This document shows, piece after piece, positions 1 through 7,318 of a stretch of DNA of 13,203 bases. The notes beneath the pieces are model-generated. The model was not told the origin of the DNA, searched no databases, and saw only the letters and a program-made list of their open reading frames with translations. The translations under genes and the position numbers were made by a program. How positions within the stretch are numbered: the first letter of the stretch is position 1; the number at the start of each line of letters is the position of its first letter. The DNA comes from an uncultured Collinsella sp. (GTDB taxonomy: Bacteria; Actinomycetota; Coriobacteriia; Coriobacteriales; Coriobacteriaceae): positions 1-13,203 of the forward strand of contig CALJCO010000065.1 of the NCBI GenBank assembly GCA_938023905.1, given 5' to 3'.

Positions 1-997
1 ATTCGGCGACCGTCGGCATGCCGGATTCCACCGCGCGCCGCACCGCCTCGCGCATCGGCGCGTTCTCGAAGAGCTGCCGCGCATGGAGCTCCGGGTAGCC
101 GCCCCCCAGATAGAGGGCGCTTGTCCCCCGGGGCAACTCGCTATCACACAGGGGGCTGAAAAAGGCCAGCTCGCAACCCAGGTCCTCGAGCGCGCGCAGG
201 TTCTCCTCGTAGTAGAACGAGAACGCCTCGTCACGCGCGACGGCGACGATGGGCCGCGCTCCCGCGATCGGCTCCAACCGGTAAGGTTCCTCGCGGATAT
301 CGGATGCCGTCGCCGCTATTTCGAGCAAGCGGACGACGTCGACGCTCTTTTCCACCAGCTCGGCCATCTTGTCGATGCGCGCAGAAAGCTGCTCGACCTC
401 GTCGGCGGTCACAAGCCCCAAATGCCGGCTTTCGAGCGAGAACGCCTCGTCGGCGGGGATATTCCCCAAAACCGCGACGCCCGTGTGCTTCTCGATCGCA
501 GGCGCCGCGTAGGCGCAGGCAGTGGCGCTCGTCTTGTTCAGCACGACGCCGCGCACGTTCGCACAAGGCAGGAACTCGGCAATGCCGCGGATTACGGCGG
601 CGAGCGATAAAGACGCCCCGCGCCCGTTCACCACTAAAACGACCGGCGTTTCCGTGTCGCGCGCAACCTGGTAGCTGCTCGCGTCGGCCACGCCGGGCGC
701 CATGCCGTCGTAGAAGCCCATGACCCCCTCGAGCACCGCGACATCCGCGCCCGCGGCGCCGCGTGCGAGCAGGGCGCGCAGCGTCGGGGCATCGGTGAAG
801 AAGCCGTCTAAGTTGCCCGAGCGCGCGCCCACGACGCGGCGATGAAAAAGCGGATCAATGTAGTCGGGGCCGCATTTGAAGGCCGCGCATGCAAGGCCGC
901 GGCGCGCGAGCGCGCGCAGGAGCGCGCACATTACGACCGTCTTGCCGCTCCCGCTCGAGGGCGCAGCGACCATGAAGCGCGGGATGGACGTGCTCAC
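1..997 (-). CDS. cbiA: Cobyrinate a,c-diamide synthase CbiA (3' end outside window)
   Basis: Glutamine- and ATP-dependent amidase that converts the a and c carboxylates of cobyrinate to amides in the cytoplasm, after ring synthesis. Reading from GTG at 997, 332 codons are visible. A P-loop APSSGSGKT lies at residues 12-20, then KCGPDYIDPLFH (41-52), GNLDGFF (61-67) and EGVMGFYDG (90-98), all characteristic of the CbiA/CobB synthetase domain. The glutaminase domain begins near residue 247 and contains YLGGGYPELHA. The frame stops at the window edge with VAE followed by a single T, exactly where the family has the nucleophilic Cys of an ECGG-type motif, so that residue cannot be checked. Family members are about 450-460 aa, so roughly a quarter is missing. 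The GTG is chosen because it overlaps the cbiET stop (GTGA, 994-997) and has GGGGAAGG nine bases upstream. Last visible gene of the leftward operon. Confidence 0.95.
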   Translation of the reverse strand, partial: MSTSIPRFMVAAPSSGSGKTVVMCALLRALARRGLACAAFKCGPDYIDPLFHRRVVGARSGNLDGFFTDAPTLRALLARGAAGADVAVLEGVMGFYDGMAPGVADASSYQVARDTETPVVLVVNGRGASLSLAAVIRGIAEFLPCANVRGVVLNKTSATACAYAAPAIEKHTGVAVLGNIPADEAFSLESRHLGLVTADEVEQLSARIDKMAELVEKSVDVVRLLEIAATASDIREEPYRLEPIAGARPIVAVARDEAFSFYYEENLRALEDLGCELAFFSPLCDSELPRGTSALYLGGGYPELHARQLFENAPMREAVRRAVESGMPTVAE

Positions 998-2343
998 CGG
1001 GCGCCGCCTTCCCCACCTGCACCACGTGCGCTGACGAGGAACACGGGGTTTTGCGCCTTCATAAGATGGTGCGAGCCTACAGCCTCGGCACGGGCGGCCG
1101 ACACCTGGCACGCCTCGAACCCCTTAAAGCGCGAACCCGAGAGGAGCGCGCACGCCTCGGTGAGCGTCTCAACGGTGACGCATGGCACGCACAGGCGAAC
1201 CTGCGAGTTCTTCTCGAGCGCCGCCTCCACGATGGAGGGAAGCTCGCCCGCGCTCCCGCCGACGAACACGGCGTCGGGGACGGGCAGTTTCGCGAGCGCT
1301 TCGGGGGCGACACCGGGGACAGCATGCACGTTGCCGCACCCGAATGCATCCGCGTTCTCTCGGATGAGCCGCACGCCGGCCGCGTTGCGCTCGACCGCCC
1401 ATACCGACCCCGCTCGCGCGACGAGCGCCGCCTCGATCGACACGCTCCCCGTGCCGGCACCGACGTCCCACACGGTGTCGGTCGCGGTAAGGCGCAGCTT
1501 CGCGAGCGCGACGGCGCGCACCTCCTGCTTGGTCATGGGAACGTCGCCGCGGATGAAGAGCTCGTCGGGAATGCCCGAGGAAGCGTACGGCCAGCGGGAG
1601 ATCGCGGCGCGGGATGCGCCCGCCGAGTCCGCCGTGGAAGAAGCCGCCGCGGGCGCAGACGCGCCGGCCGGCGCCTCGGAGGCTGCGCTAGAGCCCGCAG
1701 GCGACCCGGCGCAGCCTGCGAACTCGATAAGCATCACGTTCAGGTCGTCGAACGTCTGACCTGCGATTTCACTTGCGGTCGCGCAGGTGATGCGCTCGTT
1801 GGGGTACGACAGGCGCTCGGCCACCGTCACGCGCGCGTCCCCGAAGCCCCCCTGCACAAGCTCGCCCGAAAGCCGCGAGGGGTCTTCCCCGCCCGACGTG
1901 GCGAGGAAGAGCTCGCCTGCGCGCTCGGCCTCGGCCACAATGTCGCACGCCACGCCGTGAGCGCTCACGAAGCGCCAATCCTGCCATGGACGCGCGAGGC
2001 GCGCGGCGAGATACGACGCTGAGCTTATGCCGGGAATGACGTGCACGTCCACCTGCGCGTCGCCGGAGAGCGCCTCCACCAGGCGGCGCGCGCCGCTGAA
2101 CAGCCCCACATCGCCCGTCATCACGACCACGGCGCGCTGCCACGACGCCGCATCGGTGAGCGCGGCGACGATGTCCGCCGTCTTCACGAGCTCGTATCTC
2201 ACCACGTCGGGCGGCACGTCGATGCCGGCAAGCGCGCGATGAGCGCCGATGACCACGTCGGCGATGTCGATCGCGTCGAGCGCCGCGCGCGAGAGCAAGT
2301 CGGGGTTTCCGGGCCCCGCCCCGATGATCGTTACTTTTCGCAT
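994..2343 (-). CDS. cbiET: Fused cobalt-precorrin-7 C5-methyltransferase / cobalt-precorrin-6B C15-methyltransferase (decarboxylating), CbiET
   Basis: A 449-aa fusion of two S-adenosylmethionine (SAM)-dependent enzymes that finish ring methylation; the CobL arrangement is the same. CbiE domain, about residues 1-209: the tetrapyrrole methylase start IIGAGPGNPDLLSRAALDAI (6-25), TGDVGLFSG (76-84) and HVIPGISSASYLAARL (101-116). CbiT domain, about 250-437: GIPDELFIRGDVPMTKQEVR (257-276) and a class I methyltransferase glycine loop VWDVGAGTGSVSIEAA (291-306), which methylates C15 and decarboxylates the C12 acetate. An Ala/Ser/Gly-rich linker of about 40 residues (210-249) joins them. The ATG at 2343 is chosen from the start of the family motif and a GGGAG upstream; it overlaps the end of cbiH by 13 nt. 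Its TGA overlaps the GTG of cbiA by 4 nt, so translation is probably coupled. The longer upstream frame has no family similarity. Confidence 0.95.
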   Translation of the reverse strand: MRKVTIIGAGPGNPDLLSRAALDAIDIADVVIGAHRALAGIDVPPDVVRYELVKTADIVAALTDAASWQRAVVVMTGDVGLFSGARRLVEALSGDAQVDVHVIPGISSASYLAARLARPWQDWRFVSAHGVACDIVAEAERAGELFLATSGGEDPSRLSGELVQGGFGDARVTVAERLSYPNERITCATASEIAGQTFDDLNVMLIEFAGCAGSPAGSSAASEAPAGASAPAAASSTADSAGASRAAISRWPYASSGIPDELFIRGDVPMTKQEVRAVALAKLRLTATDTVWDVGAGTGSVSIEAALVARAGSVWAVERNAAGVRLIRENADAFGCGNVHAVPGVAPEALAKLPVPDAVFVGGSAGELPSIVEAALEKNSQVRLCVPCVTVETLTEACALLSGSRFKGFEACQVSAARAEAVGSHHLMKAQNPVFLVSARGAGGEGGAR

Positions 2344-3074
2344 GGAATCTCCCGATACCCGCGCGGCGTGACCATACGACCGCCTACGCGCTTCGTGTCC
2401 GCGTTGCCGACGAACACGGTGGTGAACATGTCGGCGTCGAACTCCCCCAGCTCGGAGAGCCTGCACATGCCCGACTGCTGCCCCTCGCGCCCGATGTTGC
2501 GTACCCAGCCGCAGAGCGTGTCGGGGGCCTTCCATTCGAGCATAATCTTCGCCGCGCGCGAGAGCCTGTCGGCGCGCTTTCTGCTGCGCGGGTTGTACAA
2601 ACAGATGCAGAAGTCGGCGCTCGCCACAGCGGCGAGTCTGCGCTCGATGACCTCCCACGGCGTGAGCAGATCGGAGAGCGACACGACCGCGAAGTCGTGG
2701 GCAAGCGGGGCGCCGAGCACCGCCGACCCGCTCTGAGCCGCGGTGGCCCCGGCGATAACTTCCACGTCTACATCGGGGTAGTCCTCCGCAAGCTCCAGCA
2801 CGGGGCTCGCCATGCCGTACACGCCCGCGTCACCGCTACACACGAGCGCCACGGCTTCTCCGCTCTGCGCGCGCGAAAGCGCCAGACGGCACCGTTCGAC
2901 CTCGTGCATCATCGGCGTCGCGAGATGCGCCGCGTCGGGCACGGCGGCGAGCGCGAGCTCCACGTATTTCGTGTACCCCACAACGATGTCGGCCGCCTCG
3001 AGCGCGCGCCGAGCCGCAATCGTCATGCCGCCGGGGCCGCCCGGGCCGATCCCCACCACGAAGAGCTTTCCCAT
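2331..3074 (-). CDS. cbiH: Cobalt-factor III C17-methyltransferase (ring contraction), CbiH/CobJ
   Basis: SAM-dependent tetrapyrrole methylase that methylates C17 and contracts the macrocycle to give cobalt-precorrin-4. The 247 residues are normal for the family. Visible signatures are VVGIGPGGPGGMTIAA near the N terminus, ALVCSGDAGVYGMASPVLE, VIAGATAAQSGSAVLGAPLA, then HDFAVVSLSDLLTPWEVIE and YNPRSRKRADRL, which together are specific for CbiH/CobJ among the methylases. The ATG at 3074 is preferred over the adjacent in-frame GTG at 3077 because AAGGAG (3080-3085) lies five bases before the ATG but only two before the GTG. The start overlaps the cbiG stop by one base (TGATG) and the 3' end overlaps cbiET by 13 nt, consistent with translational coupling. 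Confidence 0.96.
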   Translation of the reverse strand: MGKLFVVGIGPGGPGGMTIAARRALEAADIVVGYTKYVELALAAVPDAAHLATPMMHEVERCRLALSRAQSGEAVALVCSGDAGVYGMASPVLELAEDYPDVDVEVIAGATAAQSGSAVLGAPLAHDFAVVSLSDLLTPWEVIERRLAAVASADFCICLYNPRSRKRADRLSRAAKIMLEWKAPDTLCGWVRNIGREGQQSGMCRLSELGEFDADMFTTVFVGNADTKRVGGRMVTPRGYREIPCEK

Positions 3075-4207
3075 CACCGCTCCTTAAACGAAAGTTCGAT
3101 AGTTACCTTGGAAAACGCAACGGTCACGCCGCCGTGAGCGAGCTTCGGGAAGATAAGTTTGCCCCCGTCCGCGAGCGCCGCGCGCTCGCACACGTTGTCG
3201 ACCCCCACCGTCGCGCGCACGAAATCAGATGGCGAAACGCTGCCTTCGACCAGCGACAACTCCTCTGCGGAATACGTCGCAAGCGGGATATTGCGCGCGC
3301 GGCAGAAGGCGAGCAGACCCTCCTCGTGCGCCTTCACGTCGATCGTCGCCGCCTCGCGCACGGCCGAAGGCGAGATGCCCGCCTGCCCGCACGCGAGAAG
3401 AAACGCCTCCCCGATCGCTTCGGCGCACGCACCGCGGCGGCACCCTATGCCCGCAACGATGCAGGGCACGACAAGGCGAAGCGGCTCGTGTGCAGGCGCC
3501 TGCGCCCGCACGCCCGCCGGCTTCCCCGTCTCACCGGCGGGCACGACCTCGCCCGTTGTCTCCGCCGTGCGAACGGACGCACCTGCATTCGCGCCAGCAA
3601 ACGGCGACACGACGATATCGGCCCGAGCGCGGTCGGACGCAATGTCAACCCCCTCAGGCGGCTGTCCCGAAATCGGCATATCGGAATAGAGCGTCACGCG
3701 CCCGCCCGAAAGCAGCCGCGCCGACACTCGCTTGATAGCCTCGGGATTCGAAACGGCGAGCCCCGCACAGCGCGCCCACGTATCCACCGCCCACACGCCG
3801 CGGACGTCGGTCGCCGTGGTGATGACGGGGATGGCCCCTGCCGCACGGGCCACGGTTTGCGCAAGCTCGTTCGCACCGCCCAAATGCCCCGACAAAAGCG
3901 AGACGGCAAAGCGCCCTGCCTCGTCGATCACCACAACCGCGGAATCGTTTGCCTTCGAGGCGACATGCGGCGCGATCGCCCGCACGGCGATGCCCGCCGC
4001 GCCCACGAACAGAAGCGCGTCCGACGCTTCCCACGCGAGCGCCGTCCATGCGCGCAGGTCGGCCTTCCCCTCGCCGAACCCGCGCGAAACGGAAACGTCC
4101 CAGCCAGGGTCATCTTCACCTGTCTGCGCGCAATCGGAAAGCGCGCGTGCGGTGCGCTCCGCCAACGCATACCCCCTCTCAGTGAACGCTATGCAGGAAA
4201 CCCTCAT
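3074..4207 (-). CDS. cbiG: Cobalt-precorrin-5A hydrolase CbiG
   Basis: Opens the delta-lactone ring of cobalt-precorrin-5A and releases the C20 fragment as acetaldehyde, preparing the substrate for CbiD. The 377-aa protein has the three-part CbiG layout. The N-terminal domain carries LLFVGAAGIAVRAIAPHV (65-82), SKANDSAVVVIDEAGRF (84-100) and SLLSGHLGGANELA (103-116). A central region follows with ITTATDVRGVWAVDTWA (129-145). The C-terminal domain starts near 247 with the typical GIGCRRG (253-259) and continues through KAHEEGLLAFCRARNIPL. Residues about 204-243 form a low-complexity Ala/Gly/Thr/Pro linker before the C-terminal domain. The ATG at 4207 directly abuts the cbiL stop with no spacer, and the TGA is shared by one base with the cbiH start. 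Confidence 0.95.
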   Translation of the reverse strand: MRVSCIAFTERGYALAERTARALSDCAQTGEDDPGWDVSVSRGFGEGKADLRAWTALAWEASDALLFVGAAGIAVRAIAPHVASKANDSAVVVIDEAGRFAVSLLSGHLGGANELAQTVARAAGAIPVITTATDVRGVWAVDTWARCAGLAVSNPEAIKRVSARLLSGGRVTLYSDMPISGQPPEGVDIASDRARADIVVSPFAGANAGASVRTAETTGEVVPAGETGKPAGVRAQAPAHEPLRLVVPCIVAGIGCRRGACAEAIGEAFLLACGQAGISPSAVREAATIDVKAHEEGLLAFCRARNIPLATYSAEELSLVEGSVSPSDFVRATVGVDNVCERAALADGGKLIFPKLAHGGVTVAFSKVTIELSFKER

Positions 4208-4897
4208 CTAGCGCACCACCATCGTCGAGAAGTAGCTGCCCCGATCGGGCACATCGTCGAGCGAGCGGTACACGCGCTCGCCCGGAAGCCCACAGTCCTC
4301 TACGAGCTCGGCACCGTCGAAGGCGCCCTCCTCGCGAAGGATGCGCTTCGTGTCCGCAAGCGAGCGGCGCGCCTTCATGACCACCTTCGTCCCCGGCCAG
4401 CCGATTGCGCGGCGCACGTCGTCGTAGCCGCCGGGCACGATGTGCAGAGGCGACGACATCTCGGGCGTGAGGTCGCGCTCGAGCGCCGCGGCGACCGCGC
4501 AGAAGCTCGGCACGCCGGGAATGGCGCGCGCCTCGAACCCGCGGGCGCGCACGTCGGGCGCTATGCGCTGGAAGGTGGCGTAGATGCTCGGGTCCCCCAG
4601 GTTCAGCAGCGCGACGTCGCGGACCGCATCCAGGTGCGCGACAAGCTCGCGAACAAGCGAGGCATGCTCGGCCGCGCGGCGCTCGACGTCGCACGTCATC
4701 GAGAATCGCACGGGGATCACCGTCTTGCCTGTAAGGTCGACGGCGCCGCGCACGATGTCGAGCGCGACCATGGCCCCGTCCGCCGTCTGCGGTGCGGCGA
4801 TGACCGGACACGATTCGATTGTGCGGACGGCCTTGATCGTGAGCAGCTCGGGGTCGCCAGGCCCCGTGCCCACCCCGTACAGCACGCCTTTACTCAT
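4208..4897 (-). CDS. cbiL: Cobalt-factor II C20-methyltransferase CbiL
   Basis: First methylase after cobalt insertion: adds a methyl from SAM to C20 of cobalt-factor II to give cobalt-factor III. The 229-aa protein shows GTGPGDPELLTIKAV (10-24), LLNLGDPSIYATF (97-109) and IPGVPSFCAVAAALERDLTP, the conserved blocks of the CbiL/CobI subgroup; the SIYAT wording separates it from CbiF and CbiH. The ATG at 4897 is chosen over an in-frame ATG at 4927 because the family motif begins a few residues after it and the longer form would overlap cbiD by 38 nt rather than 8 nt. The Shine-Dalgarno is weak (GGGGG), so expression probably depends on coupling to cbiD. The stop directly abuts the cbiG start. 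Confidence 0.95.
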   Translation of the reverse strand: MSKGVLYGVGTGPGDPELLTIKAVRTIESCPVIAAPQTADGAMVALDIVRGAVDLTGKTVIPVRFSMTCDVERRAAEHASLVRELVAHLDAVRDVALLNLGDPSIYATFQRIAPDVRARGFEARAIPGVPSFCAVAAALERDLTPEMSSPLHIVPGGYDDVRRAIGWPGTKVVMKARRSLADTKRILREEGAFDGAELVEDCGLPGERVYRSLDDVPDRGSYFSTMVVR

Positions 4898-6074
4898 ACG
4901 TCGCCCCCAATTCCCCGATAACTGCATCGGCGCCCGACGTGCGGAAAAGCTCGCGGCGCTCGGCGTCGAACACGACCGCGGCGATGTCGCATCCGCCCGC
5001 CGCGCGGCGGCGCAACCTGTCCTCGATTGCCGCAGCGAGCGAAGCGCGCGCAGCGTCCCCCACGCCGGCGGCCTCGATTACCTCGAGCGCCGCCGTGGTC
5101 GTGACCGACGACATGATATCGCGCACGGTCTTCGCGCCCGCGCCGGCCAAGGCCGCGTGGGCGGCCAGAATCTCCGCGCGGCAGTCGGCGGTACGCGAAT
5201 GGGTGTCCATGATGCCGCCCGCGACCTTCACCAGCTTGCCGATGTGTCCCACAAGAAGGACATTGGTGAATCCCTCGCGAACGCAGCAATCAATCGCATC
5301 GCCCACAAAGTTGGAGATGAAGACCACCGGCGCACCGTTTAGGTGGAAATGCCCCGAGATGAACTGCCCGCCGTAGTTGCCGGGCGTGAGCACGACTCCG
5401 CGCCGCCCCATAGCCGCATGCTGCCGGATCTCGAGCTCGATGCTGTCGCGCAAGGCAGCGAGGCTGCGCGGCTCGACGATGCCCGTCGTGCCCAGGATGG
5501 AGATGCCGCCCTCTATCCCCAGGTGCGGGTTGAAAGTCTTTTCGGCAAGGGAAACGCCCTCGGGTACCGAAATCGTCACAGCAATATTTCCAGAAAAGCC
5601 GTGCGCGGCGCACACCTCGCGCACCGCCGAAGTGATCATCGCGCGCGGCGTCGCGTTGATGGCGGCCGCCCCCACCGGCTGCTCGAGCCCGGGCAACGTC
5701 ACGCGCCCCACGCCCACGCCGCCATCGACGGAAACTTCCAATTCGCGCGTGGGCACGCCCTTGCTGCCCGCAGCGCCCGTGCCCGACCCCGCATGTTCCA
5801 CGCGCGCGTACACGAGCACGCCGTCGGTCACATCGGCATCGTCGCCTGCGTCCTTTCGCACGGCGCACTGGGCGCACCCCTCGCCGATGCATACGTCGAC
5901 CACGTCCGTCTCGACGGGCAGCCCGCCGGGCGTGGCGATCGACACGCGGCCGGCGGGCTTTCGTGACAAGAGCATCTCGCAGGCGGCCTTCGCCGCGAGC
6001 GCGGCGCAGCTCCCCGTCGTGTAGCCGCAGCGCAGGCGGGTCGTCCCGGTATATATGTAGTGCTCGAAGGCCAC
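4890..6074 (-). CDS. cbiD: Cobalt-precorrin-5B C1-methyltransferase CbiD
   Basis: Methylates C1 of cobalt-precorrin-5B to give cobalt-precorrin-6A, the step CobF performs in the aerobic pathway; CbiD is not related to the other methylases. The 394-aa product has the family blocks RCGYTTGSCAALAAKAA near the N terminus, VRKDAGDDADVTDG (72-85), VTLPGLEQPVGAAAIN (125-140), GIEGGISILGTTGIVEP (186-202), TPGNYGGQF, SNFVGDAID and VGHIGKLVKVAGGIMDTHS. The start is a GTG at 6074: the family motif begins about 16 residues later, GGAAGG lies roughly 11 bases upstream, and it sits one base after the cbiF stop. The upstream in-frame ATG at 6242 would give a 167-nt overlap and an Arg-rich leader unlike the family, so it was rejected. 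Overlaps cbiL by 8 nt. Confidence 0.95.
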   Translation of the reverse strand: MAFEHYIYTGTTRLRCGYTTGSCAALAAKAACEMLLSRKPAGRVSIATPGGLPVETDVVDVCIGEGCAQCAVRKDAGDDADVTDGVLVYARVEHAGSGTGAAGSKGVPTRELEVSVDGGVGVGRVTLPGLEQPVGAAAINATPRAMITSAVREVCAAHGFSGNIAVTISVPEGVSLAEKTFNPHLGIEGGISILGTTGIVEPRSLAALRDSIELEIRQHAAMGRRGVVLTPGNYGGQFISGHFHLNGAPVVFISNFVGDAIDCCVREGFTNVLLVGHIGKLVKVAGGIMDTHSRTADCRAEILAAHAALAGAGAKTVRDIMSSVTTTAALEVIEAAGVGDAARASLAAAIEDRLRRRAAGGCDIAAVVFDAERRELFRTSGADAVIGELGATYE

Positions 6075-6075
6075 G

Positions 6076-6867
6076 CTAGCTGCTCGCCTTCCGATACCCC
6101 GTGGCAAACGAAGGGTCGTAAAGCTTGCTGCGCTCGTACGACTCCGCTTGCGCGCCGTCGTGCGCAAGCCCGCCGCGAGCTCCGAGCACGCGGCCCACCA
6201 CCACGAGCGCCGTGCGGTCGATGCCCTCTCGCGCGCCCGCATCGGCGAGCGTGCCCACTGTACAGCGCACCACGCGCTCCTCAGGCCAGGTCGCCTTGTA
6301 CACGAGCGCCGCCGGCTCGTCGGAGCTGCGGCCCGCGGCCAAAAGCTCGGCGGAAAGCTCGGCGAGCATACCCGAGCTCAGGAAGATAACCATAGTCGAA
6401 CCGCTTTCCGCCATGGTGCGCATGTCCTCACCCGCGGGCATGGGGGTGCGCCCGGAAAGCCGCGTGATCACGACCGACTGGCTGATTCCCGGCAGCGTGT
6501 ATTCCTGGCGAAGCGCCGCCGCGGCACCGCAAAAGCTCGACACGCCGGGCACCACCTCGTAGTCCACGCCGCGCGCGTCGAGCGCGTCCATCTGCTCCTG
6601 GATGGCGCCGTACAGGCACGGGTCGCCCGTGTGCAGGCGCACCACTTCCTCGCCCCGTGCATCCGCCGCGCACATCACGTCGAGCACTTCCTCCAAAGTC
6701 ATGTGCGCGCTGTCGTAGACAACGCAGGATTCCTTACACTCGGCGAGCAGCTCGGGGTTCACAAGGCTCCCCGCCCAAACGACCACGTCGGCCGCGCGCA
6801 GAAGACGCGCCCCGCGCAGCGTGATAAGGTCGGCGGCGCCCGAGCCTGCGCCAACGATATGAATCAT
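6076..6867 (-). CDS. cbiF: Cobalt-precorrin-4 C11-methyltransferase CbiF/CobM
   Basis: SAM-dependent methylase that adds the C11 methyl to cobalt-precorrin-4, forming cobalt-precorrin-5A. The 263-aa protein has WAGSLVNPELL (31-41), DSAHMTLEEVLDVM (52-65), VVRLHTGDPCLYGAIQEQMD (75-94) and VPGVSSFCGAAAALRQEYTL, all diagnostic of CbiF/CobM. The N-terminal glycine motif reads VGAGSGAADLITLRG, whereas most relatives have GPGDPDLIT here. The ATG at 6867 is chosen because the fold begins immediately and AGGGAAGG lies upstream; the in-frame extension to 7011 has no family similarity and runs into the divergent promoter region. It is the first gene of the leftward operon. No riboswitch or convincing promoter was found in front of it. 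Confidence 0.95.
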   Translation of the reverse strand: MIHIVGAGSGAADLITLRGARLLRAADVVVWAGSLVNPELLAECKESCVVYDSAHMTLEEVLDVMCAADARGEEVVRLHTGDPCLYGAIQEQMDALDARGVDYEVVPGVSSFCGAAAALRQEYTLPGISQSVVITRLSGRTPMPAGEDMRTMAESGSTMVIFLSSGMLAELSAELLAAGRSSDEPAALVYKATWPEERVVRCTVGTLADAGAREGIDRTALVVVGRVLGARGGLAHDGAQAESYERSKLYDPSFATGYRKASS

Positions 6868-6998
6868 CCGAGCCTTCCCTTCCCGTTTCTCATCGCAACC
6901 GTTTACGCCGCCATTCGCGCAGCGGGCAAAACACGGCGCCTGCGGCGGCAATCGGCGCAAATACGCAGGCAGGAGGCGCAATGCAGCCCGCCCTGGCT

Positions 6999-7027
6999 TT
7001 GACACGTTCACAAGTGCCCACTATCAT
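6999..7027 (+). promoter_or_regulatory. Sigma70-type promoter for the cbiK-transporter operon
   Basis: A perfect -35 TTGACA (6999-7004), a 17-bp spacer and a -10 TATCAT (7022-7027, 5/6 match to TATAAT) lie upstream of the riboswitch. Transcription would begin near 7033-7036, giving a leader of about 290 nt before cbiK that contains the whole aptamer. The fit of position, spacing and sequence is good for a high-GC background where AT-rich hexamers are rare. Confidence 0.7.
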
Positions 7028-7078
7028 AGTAAAAGTTTCGGCAACGAGCATATGACAATCGGATAAAAGGAAATGACC

Positions 7079-7205
7079 GGCGCGGCGCCCGCACAGCCCG
7101 CGCTGGCTTGCGGAGGGAACCAGGTGGGAATCCTGGGCAAGGGACATTACTGTATAGGACGCGCGGGCGAACCGCCTCGCGCCCCAAGCCAGACTGCTTC
7201 GCCTT
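7079..7205 (+). promoter_or_regulatory. Cobalamin riboswitch (divergent)
   Basis: Shows the conserved cobalamin aptamer core. GGGAACCAGGTGGGAATCCTGG (7115-7136) has the P4 hairpin CCAGG/CCTGG around the TGNNAAT loop. ACTGT lies at 7149-7153, then a GC-rich hairpin (about 7160-7182), then the 3' J6/3-type element CCAAGCCAGACTGC (7184-7197). CTGGCTT (7103-7109) pairs with AAGCCAG (7186-7192), and GGCG (7079-7082) can pair with CGCC (7200-7203) as P1. The usual TCCCGC stretch before ACTGT is replaced by GGGACATT, so the P3 side is atypical. It should reduce expression of the chelatase/uptake operon when cobalamin is abundant; whether by termination or by blocking ribosome access is not clear. 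Confidence 0.83.
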
Positions 7206-7210
7206 TTCCT

Positions 7211-7266
7211 CACGGCATCGCCGTGGCGTTAGCTCCTTGTGAACCCCGAGGGGTGCGCTTTTCTTT
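7211..7266 (+). terminator. Possible attenuator hairpins after the riboswitch
   Basis: CACGGC-ATC-GCCGTG (7211-7225) is a perfect 6-bp hairpin. It is followed by ACCCCGAGGGGT (7243-7254) and then, four bases later, TTTTCTTT (7259-7266). The second stem is short, so this is only a weak candidate for an intrinsic terminator controlled by the aptamer. Confidence 0.3.
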
Positions 7267-7310
7267 CGCTTGTGCCGACAAGCAACTGTCGCCGGGGGAC
7301 CGGCAAACCG

Positions 7311-7318
7311 AGGAAAGG
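7311..7318 (+). promoter_or_regulatory. Ribosome binding site of cbiK, next to a small hairpin
   Basis: AGGAAAGG ends six bases before the ATG at 7325 and fixes that start over any upstream frame reading through the riboswitch. A GCCGG-GGGA-CCGGC hairpin (7291-7304) lies directly upstream and could take part in translational control. Confidence 0.75.

Noticed and set aside
842..1759. Plus-strand frame of 305 codons over cbiA/cbiET
   Set aside because: Antisense shadow with Ala/Arg-rich composition, contradicted by clear CbiA and CbiET motifs on the other strand.
3134..4921. A 595-codon open frame on the plus strand opposite cbiG and cbiL
   Set aside because: Arg/His-rich composition with no domain pattern. 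It lies antisense to two clearly recognised genes; high G+C makes long antisense frames common.
6868..7080. A second cobalamin riboswitch facing cbiF
   Set aside because: AAGCCAGGGC occurs on the minus strand at 6990-6999, but no GGTGNNAATCC core or ACTGT lies upstream of it; it is the reverse complement of the direct repeat.
7291..7304. GCCGG-GGGA-CCGGC hairpin as a terminator
   Set aside because: No T-tract follows; it directly precedes the ribosome binding site and was recorded only as possible translational control.
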